64,000 bases of DNA from Hsuehochloa calcarea (taxonomy: Eukaryota; Streptophyta; Magnoliopsida; Poales; Poaceae): the NCBI GenBank assembly GCA_036346395.1, contig CM070615.1, positions 5,151,534 through 5,215,533 of the forward strand, in the 5' to 3' direction. This document shows positions 53,791-64,000 of the stretch, one piece after another. Made by a program: the position numbers and the translations under genes. Position 1 is the stretch's first letter. Every line of letters begins with the position of its first letter. Under the pieces are notes generated by a model. It ran no database searches. It was not told where the DNA came from and worked only from the letters and a program-made list of their open reading frames with translations.

Positions 53791-56648
53791 TGATTTTTAA
53801 TTTTCCTGAAATTAAAAATAATTGATGTACAAAATTAAATTCGAAATTTAATTTTTAAATAATTTTATTAAGTTCAAAATAATTCATGAAATTTTCTTGA
53901 AATTTTCTAGAATTTTTTTAAATCTATTTGGTATTTTCTAAAAGTCCCTTTTTTATTTTTGTAATATATAGCAATTAAAAATGAATTGTTGTTTACAAGT
54001 AAAAGCTAATTTTTTGTTTAAAATATTTTATTTAAGCTAAAAGTACCCTATTTAAATACTCTAAAAATTCATAAATTTTTAGACCTATATTACTATTTTT
54101 TCAAGTTTAAAAATAATTTTTGGCAATATAAAATAATTACTGCATAAAAATAAAATTATTATTTTTACTATTTTTATTTTATTTGAGTTCAGAATGTTGT
54201 GTTCAGTATCTGTGATTTTTTAAAATTTATTTGCTATTTTTCAAAATTAATTAATGTCTTTTCGAATTTTCAAAAGCAAGATTCATCTCCCGTTAGCTAC
54301 AGTAACTCGGTCAAAACAGTAATTACGCCCAAAAACTCGGCCATAACTCCGGCGACTAATTCCTGCCAAACTGTTACTCTTTTGCCCCTATAAATTGAAC
54401 CGTAGCCTCTTCACCCCATTCCCCACATCCATCTCGCTCAGATTTGCCAAAAGCCTCTTGGAGCTCCCTCTGCTAGCCCTTCTTCTCCAACTCCAACGAC
54501 AATTCTGGAGAGCCCGATCTCCTCATCCGTAGCTCCGTTGTGCATCAAATTTTACCGGTGAGTTCCTCTTGATATTATCTACATTTCTATTCAAGCCGAA
54601 TTTTGATTTACCTATTGGTTCACCTCGGCCACAAAAGCACCGACAGTCTTCTTCTCTAACTCCGGCGAGCCCAATCTCCTCATCCATTGCACCATTGTGC
54701 ACCAAATTTTATCAGTTAGTTCCTATTGAGTTTCTCCATATTTCTATTCAAATGGAATTTTGATTTACTAACTTTTTCATCACCGGCCACATCTCCTTCC
54801 CCAAGTCTGGCGAGAACTCCGTCGAGCCCGAACTCTTCATCCGTTGGGTAATTGCTTGAGCCCTTTTACCTACATGTTCCTTTCAATATTATCTACCTTT
54901 CTATTCAAACAAAATTTTAAATTTCGTAATAATTCGTCACTGCCATGTCATGACCACCTCACTGCCTAAACTCACGTGGCAGCCCACGTGTGTGCTTGCG
55001 TGTCATGCTTGCGTGGCTGATTCTATTCCATGGGCCGGCCCACAGTGGACCAAACCCATTTTTGTGGACCCGGTCCACAAGACTCGGGCCCACATGTCAT
55101 TGACTCCAACCCTTTTCCTTTACAAAATAAATTCAGCTGAAAATTCTTTTTTCCCACTAATGCAATAAAGGGATTTCCTTTGGAAAAATAATTCCTTAAA
55201 TTTTGAGATTCGAAATTTCATCTTTTCATGTGATAATCAACCTTTCAGATGTTCGTTCTCCTTCATACAAACTATGATTCCACCGATTCTAGCTTATTCC
55301 TACATTCATATAAAATAAAATTATAGCTATCTGAACCAAAATTATTTAATTTGGAGTTTATTTGGATTTTTTAATTTTACTCGTTTTCCCGTATAGATTT
55401 CGACGACTTCGGAGAGTCAGATTTCGACGTCGTTTCAGAACAACGATTAACCAAGCAAGGCAAGTTATACCTTTGATCATATTTGATCCTATTATTTCAA
55501 ATTATTTAATTTTTGTTTTAAATTATTGTTGCATGCTATTTCTATTCAATGTAATTTAAATGCCTACTTTGAAATTTTAGTTATTTACATTACCATTGTA
55601 TAGCCCACTTTGTTATTGAATGAAACATACTTTGACACCTTAGATGAAAATCTGGTTTATGCAATAGTATGAACTAGAACATTTTGAAAAAAAAATTATG
55701 CTTAGCCATGATTAGACCTAGAGTGTTTGATTTGGGAGTTTTCGGCCAAAAAAATCAAAATGTTGTTTAAATGGCAACCATGCAATTGGTGTGTCATTGA
55801 AGTTTTCAAATGATTTGAAAAATTGAAATAAAGGAAAAGTTAGTTTGTACTTAAGCGAAATGGATAGTTGGTGGGTGTAGGTTTATGCACGGGCTCAATC
55901 TGAGAATGGGTTGAGGCCCAAATATTGTTATTTTGGAAGTCGCCCAAGTGAGTTAAGGACCAGTTTTTGAGCCACATCTTGCAAAACTCCACCGTACTAC
56001 CACATGTTATGTATGGGTAGGACTAGGCTAAATAATTTGTATTACCTCATTGTTGTTTTATGCCGTGTTGATGTGTGGGCCGATGTCGGTTAGACAGTAG
56101 TCCCACTTGGCGCAAGAGGTGGCTTCCGGCGGGTAGCTAACCAAATAGAGGTGAAACCTTAGTGGGCATAATAACCTTGGAGTAAAGCGTTGTAAAGGCC
56201 TTGACACATGCTCTAGACTACTTACCTAAGGTAGTGAGCAGTGGTATCGATGAATGCCAAACAAACTAGAGAAGTTGTGTCTTGTGGGTAAAGTTGTACA
56301 ACCTCTGCAGAGTGTAAAACTATTCGAATAGCCGTATCCACAGTCATGGACATGCTGAGCAAAGCCACTCAAAGTTAGATTTTGATTTTATTTTCAAAAT
56401 ATTTTATAAAAAAAGTTTATGACATGGATAAGTGTCCATAAGAAAAGTTATGGGTTGAAGTCTCGGGTTGTTACCCATGTTTAAGTTAGTGTTAGATTGG
56501 TGCCTACACTAGCTTTATTAATTCAGTTAAAACTCAATTTAGATATTGTAAAACTTGAGCTTTTGAACTTAGTATTGTATTTAAAAAGGTCAAATATTGC
56601 TTTTGCACAAATAACCCTATAAGCCTTCCTTTGATAATATCCATGTAT
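53791..56648 (+). mobile_element. LTR of the 3.3-kb family, copy 3 (inverted, split by CACTA)
   Basis: It reads as the complement of 7510-10781. Landmarks are GGCAAGTTATACCTTTGATCAT at 55460, CTATTCGAATAGCCG at 56321 and CATGGACATGCTGAGC at 56347. The probable start is TGATTTTTAATTTTCC at 53791. At 56648 it stops exactly where copy 1 continues toward AAATGCATTCTGTGGTATG. The remainder should lie past the CACTA element, outside the window. Confidence 0.65.
54389..54395 (+). promoter_or_regulatory. TATA box of LTR copy 3
   Basis: TATAAAT within CCCCTATAAATTGAACC, followed by a C-rich leader with TTCACCCCATTCCCC. Confidence 0.45.
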
Positions 56649-56859
56649 CACTACTACAAAAGAGGCTATAGCAGACGGCCCATCACAGACGGTTCCTTTG
56701 GGCAAATGCACGTGTTGGGTCTGTCTGAAACTTTGTTTTAGCGCTTGCTGGGCCTATCACAGACGGTTCTATTTGAGCCGTGCAGTGATAATGCCTATCA
56801 CTGAGCGGTTACGAAATAGAGCGTCTGCAGCGATTTCTGTGCTTCATATAAATTGGCCG

Positions 56860-57065
56860 AGACATCCCTCACCAAGACTGCTGTGTCTACCACTTCCCTT
56901 CCTGCCCTAGCTCCTCATGCTGCTTTGTGTCTACCGCTCCAGGCGCCACTTCCCTGCCCTAGCTCCTCCAACCTGCGCCACTTCCCTGCCCTAGCTCCTC
57001 ACTGCGCTGTGTCTACCGCTCCAGGCGCCACTTCCCTGCCCTAGCTCCTCCAACCTGCGGCTCCT
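56860..57065 (+). repeat. CACTA leader with CCTGCCCTAGCTCCTC tandem repeats
   Basis: The phrases CACTTCCCTGCCCTAGCTCC and GTGTCTACCGCTCCAGGCGC recur three to four times in about 200 bp. This is probably the 5' untranslated leader of the TNP2 transcript. Confidence 0.5.
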
Positions 57066-57616
57066 CCTCTAATACTGGTATGAGCACATGATCGATCTTG
57101 CACCGTCAATGTTGGAATAAATAATATTAGCCCTGCAAATGTTAGTTTTGAATAATGATTTCCCTTATAACTAATGAACTAAAATTTGACTTAGGAGTGG
57201 TAACTTAATAAAATTGAATTAGGTCTAATAATCACTAAAATTTGAGTTAGGATAATTAATTGGCTTAAAAAATAAAATTTACACACCGGTTCACGATGCG
57301 GTGGGGTTTGGAGTCAACAATATTGCATTTACGGTTCCGGTATTTTAGGTTAATAAGTGTTGTATGAGATGATGCCTATATTTGGGTTGCATGATTGTTC
57401 AATTGAGATAGATATCGGTGTCGAGAGGTAGGGATCATGGTTGTGGCCGTAGGCATGGCTACGCTATGCCACCGCGTGTGGTACATAACTAGTGAAGAGT
57501 TTTCTTTCAATAACCTTAGATGCAAATGTTGGAGAATGAGTTTATATTGCACATTTTGTTTGCTATAAATTAATCGCTAATCAATTTGACACTAATTTGT
57601 TACATGCGTAGTGTAG

Positions 57617-60600
57617 ATGGATCGAAACTGGATGTACGGTGTGAACCGTGTGAGTCAAGATTACATTAATGGCGTGGTTGCTTTTAGAAGAGCCGCTGAG
57701 CAGGATATGTTGAAGAAGGGGATAAATTTTATGTCTTGTCAGGTGCATTGATTGCGTGTCGAAGATGTTTAACAACGCGGCGCGATCGAGCGCACTTGAT
57801 TGAAGGGGTTTCAAAAAGGGTATACATGTTGGACGATCCACGGTGAAGAGCGATTATACGAAGTTAATAATGGCGACATCGCCGAGGAAGTCAACGATTT
57901 GCGGATGTGGACTATGCTTTTGATGAGGATAGGGGGCACGATGACAATGCGGATCGGATGCTACGCGATGCGAAGAGAACTACTGATGAGAGAGAGTTTT
58001 GTAAATTCGAGGGCTTAAGGGAGGACTCGGTGAGACCTTTGTTCCTGGTATAAGCGGAATATACAAGGTTGTCAACCGTGCTTGAATCTGAAATTGAAGG
58101 CAAGCAATAGTTGGTCAGATAAGAGTTTCACGGCGTTGTTAGGTCTCTAGCGGACATCCTTAGGAGAAGCGTGTTGCCCAACACCACCTATCAAGCAAAG
58201 AAGGTTATTTGCCCATTGGGAATGGAAGTAGAAAGAATACATGCATGTCCGAACGATTGTATCCTCTAGTAAAGAGTATGCGGACATGCATTATTGTCCG
58301 TGTGCAAAGCATCCCGATACAAGCGTCAAAATCTCGCTAAGGTGAAGCAAGGACCTCCTGCTAAGATGTTGTGGTATCTGCTGTAATCCCACGTTTGAAG
58401 CGTTTATTTGCGAACCCAAAGGAGGCAAGATTGCTGCGTTGGCACTCGGAGGAGCGTAAGAGAGATGGAAAGCTAAGACACCTGCGATTACGCGGTGGAG
58501 AAACTTGATCGGAGCTTGAAGAGTTCGATCGAACCAAGGAACATAAGGTTAGGGTTGAGTACGGATGGAATGAATCCTTTCGGTAACATGAGCGTGACAT
58601 AGCACTGGCCGTGAATCTATGTATGTACAACCTTCCTCCTTGGCTCTGTATGAAGCGGAAGTACATTTTGATGTCACTACTTATCCAAGGGCGAAGCAAC
58701 ACAGGAATGATATTGATGTGTACCTAGCACCATTCTTTGGAAGATCTTGTGACACTTTGTGGAGCGAAGGGAGTGCAGTATGGGATGCGTACAAGCGAGA
58801 GAACTTCACTTTACGCGCCATGTTGTTCTCGCACCATCAATGATTTTCCTGCCCTTGGTAACTTTGTCGGGCTTGATACAAAAGGAGCCAAAGCACATCG
58901 CCTTTGCTTAGATGCTACGGAGAGTGTATGGTTTGAACAACTCGCGCAAAAGCGTATATGCGTCACCGTAGGTTCCTTAGAGAGTCACCCATACCGCAAG
59001 ATGAAGAAACAATTCGACGGAAATAAGGAAGGCGGTTCGACTTCAAGGGCTTTTAGTGGAAAAGAGGTCTATGATATGGTTAAGGATATCGATGTTGTGC
59101 TTGGGAAGGGGCGTAAATTAAGAACCCGTGAGAAGAACATCGGAAGAAGCGGTCAATTTTTGGGACTTGCCTTATTGGGAGTACTTAGAAGTTCGCCTTT
59201 GCATCGGCGTTATGCACGTAGAGAAGAATGTATGTGATAGCTTGATTGGTCTCTTCTTTGAACATTAGTGGCAAAACAAAGGATGGTGTTAACGCATGCG
59301 GCGTGACTTGGTCGATATGAACATAAGGACCGAGTTAGCACGAAAGAGACAGATCTGAGACGACGTACCTTCCCCGACTTGCTACACTATGTCCAAGGCG
59401 AGAGAAATGAAGCGTGCGAGCTTGCGGTGTGAAAGTCCGTCTGGTTACTCCGCTAACATTAAGAAACTTGTTTCTATGCAAGATTTGAAATTAATTGGTA
59501 TGAAGTCGCATGATTGTGGTGTCTTGATGACACAAATGCTTCTGTTGCAATTAGGAGTATCTTGCCGAACAAGGTCCGAGTGGCAATCTTGAGGTCAGGT
59601 TATTTCTTCAACTCAATTGCTCGAGAAGGTCATCGATCCCCAAGGACTAGATGCTCTGCGGTAGAGGTAGTGACGACTACTGTGTCATCTTGAGATGTAT
59701 TTCCCTCCGTTATTTTTCGATATCATGGTCCATCTCATTGTTCACCTTGTGAAAGAGATAAAGATATGTGGCCTGTGTTTCTCGTCATATGTACCCGTTC
59801 GAGAGGTACATGGGAATTCTCAAGTCCTACGTGCGGAATCGATCTCGGCCGGAGGCGACATCATCGAAGGTTATGCAGCGGAAGAGGTCATTGAGTTACT
59901 GCGTCGACTACATGGCTCGGTGGATCCGATTGGTGTGCCTCTATCTCGTCATGAGGGAGACCGGATGGTATCGGGACCATCGGAAGGAAATCAATCACTC
60001 CGATCCGGATCGTGCGCTCAAGCCCATTTCACGGTCTTGCAACACATGACCCAAGTGTCCCGTACATCGACGAGCACAAAGACATGGTGCGCCAGTAATC
60101 CGGACGGTCGGAGGTTTGGATCACGAGAGAGCACAACCGTCGGTTCAACGAATGGTTAAAGGTGCGAATCACTCGGAGGTCATCAAGTGATGATACGCAG
60201 CTGCTATGGTTGGCAAGAGGGCCATATTTTACAATTGTCACATGGCAAGGATCGACATAAATGGGTACACATTTTATCTGGCACTCGGGATAGGAAGAGC
60301 ACAAATCTGAGCAATGGTGTCGCATAGATGCATTCGATCTGGATAAATTTGAGGAGCTCGTACTATGGGCAAATAGAGGAGATATGGGAGATCGACTCGT
60401 GCTTTTCAAGATCCCCTATTTGGTGCCGTTGGGTCCATCTCCCATAGGTGAAGGTCGACAAGTGCAGGCGTCACTACCGTGGACCTCGGCGTGTCGGATA
60501 CAAAGGCGAACCATTCGTCTTGGCTAACCAAGTTGTTCAAGTCTTCTATGTAGGCGAGGCAAATAAGAAGCGTCACGTAGTTCTTAATGGAAAAAGGAGG

Positions 60601-60775
60601 ATTGTCGGAGTTGAGAATGTAGTGGGCGAGGAAGAATACAATCAATTTGACGAGTTGCCACCTTTCGGAGCGGCATCGAGCTCGAGGAAGAACCCGGTGA
60701 GGAAGCTAGCTATATGCGCGTCGATCATCATGAAGGGCTATATTTTAATTAAGAATTTACTCCATTGTAATTAAC
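57617..60775 (+). pseudogene. CACTA TNP2-like transposase, multiply frameshifted
   Basis: An ATG at 57617 opens MDRNWMYGVNRVSQDYINGV, the standard TNP2 N-terminus. Later blocks in various frames are FQKGYTCWTIHGEE (57800), HRNDIDVYLAPFFG (58700), INDFPALGNF and HPYRKMKKQFDGN (58840-59040), KEVYDMVKDIDVVLGKG (59065), DVMHVEKNVCDSL-type text (59210), YFPPLFFDIMVHLIVHLVKE (59695) and RFNEWL (60140). It ends near PVRKLAICA (60690). Order and spacing match the family; TNP2 catalyses cleavage and joining of the transposon ends. Dozens of 1-2 base indels prevent any long frame, from decay or a noisy read. Confidence 0.85.
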
Positions 60776-61282
60776 TAATTTATTCCATTGTCATGTGTTA
60801 ATGTGTTATGGACTTATGATCTTTAAATTGATGACAAAATGTGGATGTTCCTTGGTTGAGTGATACGATCGACTACTGAGTTGTAGATATCACATTTCTT
60901 TCTTTTTATTCTTTTTGAGTGATACGATCGACTATAGCGAGATAATGTAAATTTATTGTACATGATCTAAGTCTAGCATAATTTTATTGTGTGTATAAAG
61001 GCTACTAGTACATCGTGTGATCCTGCTTATGCTGCTCTCTTCGTAGAGACAAGGCATGAGGCACGATCATTTTTGGGGTACCTACAGAATGAGCACAGAA
61101 ACATGTATAATTTTGTCAGTTGAAAATGAGAAGATCGCGTGTGATCTGTAGAAGTAATTTAGACCTTGTACCCTCCCACCAGCTATCTGATGGTATTACA
61201 GAGTTTAACTGCTGCCACATTCTTCATAAGTGATTGATTAATATTCCTGTAGCCCATCAAAGAATTGAAACAGACGGTTTCA

Positions 61283-61320
61283 ACATCACAGACGGTTCCT
61301 TCCGGAACCGTCTGTGATGT
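61283..61320. repeat. perfect 17-bp hairpin of the CACTA subterminal motif
   Basis: ACATCACAGACGGTTCC at 61283-61299 is followed by TTCC and then the exact complement at 61304-61320. The same CACAGACGGTTC motif forms the subterminal arrays at 56680-56830 and 28833-29056. Confidence 0.8.
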
Positions 61321-61354
61321 CGAATTTCTTATAAGGTAGAACCGATCGGGATTC

Positions 61355-62460
61355 CTCTGTCTTGGCTCTAACCCTACCCGACCTCTGCTTGCCGTCTCCT
61401 CCCAGACCCGGCGCCTCCCAGACCCCGGCCACCTCGCCACCGCGCCCCTCCTCCCAGGCGCCTCCCAGGCCCGGCGCCTCCCGACCAGGCCACATCCGCC
61501 ACCGGCGCCCTCCTCCCGACCCGGCGCCTCCCGAGGCCAGCCACCTCCGCCACCGCCACTGCTCGGGTAAGTCGTCCCATCCCCCTCCGAACCCGCCGCA
61601 CCCGTCTTGCTCGTGATCTGGCCCTTCTGTGTAGTAGTAATCTATTCTCTGGTGCCATGCATGTTTACTTGTGATTAATCCTTTGACTTGGGAGATTGGT
61701 TGAAGTCAAGTGCTTATTGTTAGATTGGTACATTACTTTGCGCGATGCTATGTTGTTTTTATCCGACATCAGTGAAGATTATGTTGATGTACTCCACATA
61801 CTACAACACATCGGTTTTTAGCACAACTGAAGTTAGAGATTAATGTAGTATACTAGTCGTTGGATTGTATGCATTCGCAGTTTTTGTCCTTGTATCGTGC
61901 AAAATTAACAATGTTATCGTCCCTGGAATTGGATTGTGAGTGTGTAAAAATTGATCCCGTGGTGTTAAGATTAAACTTTGAAGGTGTTGTTATCCTGTCA
62001 ATTTTAGTTTGACAAATAGTATAGGTGTTTCTTTGTATATCTTTACGTGTAAGTGCATTAGAGATTGTGCAATGCTCTTACGTTTGACTACATTTAGGTT
62101 ATTTTTATATCTATTATAGGCGTATTTGCTTGGAAGTTCAATGTCTACAAACATCTTGAAACTCAACATGACAGGCAAGCTCTTGGGCTTCCCTAGTTGG
62201 CTAGTTCACCCATTTCACTTGCCAATTGGTTTCACGATATTCATTCACATGCATAAAAGCACATGCTTTCAAGCACATCTTGTCTTAAGCTGATTGGAAA
62301 ATCATTATGTTATTATTGGACAGCTAATTGTCCATAAGAGTGTATTGTCTGAGATTCTAATATGCTTTTCCTCATGGTATGCACATCATGTTATTTTATA
62401 AATGATCACACGATGATAAGTGTGTACTTTGCATGCTTATGGACATATATGGACAAAATT
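61355..62460 (+). other. second GC-rich leader and intron-like sequence in the CACTA element
   Basis: A C-rich block with CCCAGACCCGGCGCCTCCC repeats (about 61395-61600) ends at a donor-like GGTAAGTC at 61565. AT-rich sequence follows. It resembles the first leader at 56860 and may be the untranslated start of the second (Ptta-type) transcription unit. No ORF with homology. Confidence 0.35.
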
Positions 62461-62467
62461 AGTAGAT

Positions 62468-62600
62468 TCTTAGGCCATGTTTGGTAGGACTCAGCTCCTT
62501 ATTTTTCACTCCCAACTCCACGATTCTCGGAGGATCCACTCCTCTTAAGAATTTGGAGTTAATTGAGAAGTGTTTGGCAGGATATTGGCTCCCAAAACCC
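62468..62600. repeat. MITE-like sequence
   Basis: GGCCATGTTTGGTAGGACTC at 62473 is a common MITE start phrase in grass genomes. A partly repeated phrase AAGTGTTTGGCAGGATATTG occurs at 62570. The ends are not defined. Confidence 0.3.
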
Positions 62601-62743
62601 TGAAAGAGATGATTGGAGGCATATTTTGCACCGCCTTTTTAGAAAAGAGAACGACGAAGTAGTATATATCACCGTATCATTTTTTTGGTATATGAGAATA
62701 GTATTCTAGCTTCTTAAACAACATCATTAGAAAGATTGGTGCA

Positions 62744-62840
62744 TTTTGAATTTGTTAATTCTAGGATGCCATATATATCTTTATTAATTACATCTTGCAT
62801 ATTCTTTTGAATTTATTAATTCTAGGATGCCATATATATC
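62744..62840. repeat. 36-bp direct repeat
   Basis: The block starting TTTTGAATTTGTTAATTCTA and ending ATGCCATATATATC is present at 62744-62779 and 62805-62840 with one mismatch, period 61 bp. Confidence 0.8.
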
Positions 62841-62949
62841 AGATTAGATAGCAAGTAGCGAGATGGCGAGGCGCCGTCTTCGCCGCCAAATCACGAACCG
62901 GACATGGCGAGCGCCGTCTTCGCCGCCGTCACCGACCGCAGATCGTAAG

Positions 62950-63770
62950 CGAGATGGCGGAGGAATATCGAAATTGCTGTTTGGCCGATGACCATCACGG
63001 AGGTCGGTGGCGTTGGGGTCCCTCTGAGTCCCCGGCATCGTGGCGAGATTCGGACCATCTGCGGGATACTTGCAAGGAAAAGGTCCTATCACCACACCAA
63101 AGTGGAAGTCTCGACAAAAGATCGAGAGCGCGTCTTTGTGGGAAGACCTTTCAAGCGGGTTCACTATCGAAGCAGGACATGAAGCGCGTCGAGCGGCATG
63201 CCTTGCTCTCCATGTGTCACGCGTGGAGGACCTTCAAGAGCGTTCTTGTCACGCGATGCGTGAACAAGAGTGAGGCGTCCTTCACGAAGTTTCCATTCTT
63301 GGCGCGGAAACATGGAGCGCCTTTGTGGTTATGAAGGCGGCGGATGAATTTAAGGAGCAAAGTGCGGCGCACAAAGCAATCCGAGCGCGAAACACTCACC
63401 CCCACGGACTCGGCACGGCGTGAGTGCAGCGGCTAAATCCGCGCAATGGGAGGCGGAGGAGGAGAATCTATTTCTGATATCACACACCGCGTTCCGTGCA
63501 CAGTTAAGCGAGGGCAAAAGTCTCGTCGATGGCGGCGTCACTTTCCCAAACCGGCGGACGGGAAGTGTCCCAGCGTGTGGTAAAATGTCGAACTACCTAC
63601 TTGTTTATAAGTCCATAACTTCATAGTGACTATAATAACATGATGACCTCTTGCGGCGTGAATTGATTGCCCAAACTTTGAAGGCTCCTTCCAAGAACAC
63701 GGGGAGAAGGATATACTATCTACGGCCCTAGGAAACAAGGAGCACTCGGGTGCACGCGAGCAAGGGGTTA
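62950..63770 (+). pseudogene. CACTA Ptta/En/Spm-type second protein (TNP1-like)
   Basis: Shifted frames give HAWRTFKSVLVTRCVNKSEA (about 63215), FTKFPFLARKH, then AADEFKEQSAAHKAIRARNT and HPHGLGT (about 63335-63415), AAKSAQWEAEEENLF (63425) and VDGGVTFPN (63518). This is the PF03004-like plant transposase region. Members contain a conserved HxLG(T/S)GGY-type motif and probably bind the transposon ends. Indels break the frame at least four times. The gene continues toward or beyond the window end. Confidence 0.7.
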
Positions 63771-64000
63771 ACGTACCTTGGGTACATGGATTATGACGAC
63801 TACTTCATGTATAGAAGTAGGAAGAGATCCAAGGCGAAATCGACAATCGATTGGAGCGCTTAAGCGAAATTTCAGGGCGGATAGCAAGTTTGCGGGATCA
63901 AGCGAATCAAGTACTCGCAACCCGATGCATAAGCCGCCCTGTTATTGCGGGAACAAGTCCTCGACATCGGAGTAGTGTCGCGTCCACGCATAATTTTGAA

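Larger units (their letters stand above)
56649..64000 (+). mobile_element. CACTA (En/Spm) DNA transposon, right end beyond window
   Basis: CACTACTACAAAAGAGGC at 56649 is a CACTA terminus, followed by subterminal CACAGACGG repeats. Inside are a GC-rich leader (56860-57065), a decayed TNP2-type transposase and a decayed Ptta-type protein, all on the plus strand in the usual order. The host LTR copy 3 is interrupted at the insertion point and does not resume before 64000. The 3' end and the 3-bp duplication are therefore not visible. An internal TGTGTAGTAGTA at 61632 resembles a terminus but is not followed by LTR sequence. Confidence 0.75.

Noticed and set aside
61630..61643. TGTGTAGTAGTA as the right terminus of the CACTA element
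   Set aside because: The last base differs from the expected G, the 3-bp flanks do not match, and neither LTR copy 3 nor subterminal repeats are positioned as expected. The Ptta-like gene also lies further right.

Overview
This window is nuclear DNA from a grass, most likely rice or a close Oryza relative. The evidence is the split-gene structure, the abundant LTR retrotransposons primed by initiator tRNA-Met, CACTA, hAT and LINE relics, and the codon style of the one host gene. No species can be proven from sequence reading alone. Nothing bacterial, viral or organellar was seen, and there are no tRNA or rRNA genes and no CRISPR array.

The only well-supported host gene is on the minus strand at 31870-41637. 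It has 14 exons and encodes a CBS-CBS-CBS-CBS-PB1 protein of about 542 residues with a C-terminal membrane anchor (CBSCBSPB family). Its third intron is expanded to 6.1 kb by a 5.2-kb Copia element in the opposite orientation (35156-40331, 5-bp target duplication). Exon 1 carries an apparent 1-bp deletion.

Everything else is mobile DNA, much of it nested. The left arm (0.8-5 kb) holds a hAT-type element (795-2567) carrying a spliced-exon-like fragment of a SNF2 chromatin remodeller, and a TIR element (2822-4331) filled with tandemly duplicated GC-rich sequence. From 5.2 to 29 kb lies a stack of minus-strand LTR elements. These include a gag-only but structurally complete non-autonomous element (13823-21736, TSD GCCAT), which is inserted in a solo LTR (12862-23143, TSD GATTA). 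That solo LTR sits in the internal region of an older element with its own gag-like ORF. Two copies of a 3-kb LTR family (7510-10781 and 26492-28627) are inserted in further gag regions.

The right arm (43.5-64 kb) holds a probable solo LTR (43562-46094), a plus-strand LINE relic, and a minus-strand LINE RNase H relic. The RNase H relic is interrupted by a complete Copia element (47140-53442) and by a third, inverted copy of the 3-kb LTR family (53791 onward). That LTR is itself split by an En/Spm CACTA element (56649 to beyond the window end), which carries decayed TNP2 and Ptta-type transposase genes.

Target-site duplications, primer-binding sites, polypurine tracts and restored reading frames allow most of the insertion order to be read directly. 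The most notable patterns are the captured exon in the hAT element, palindromic GGTCNGACC clusters in the LTRs where LTR divergence is concentrated, repeated polypurine-like tracts in gag-only elements, and the Copia insertion opposed to the CBSCBSPB gene.
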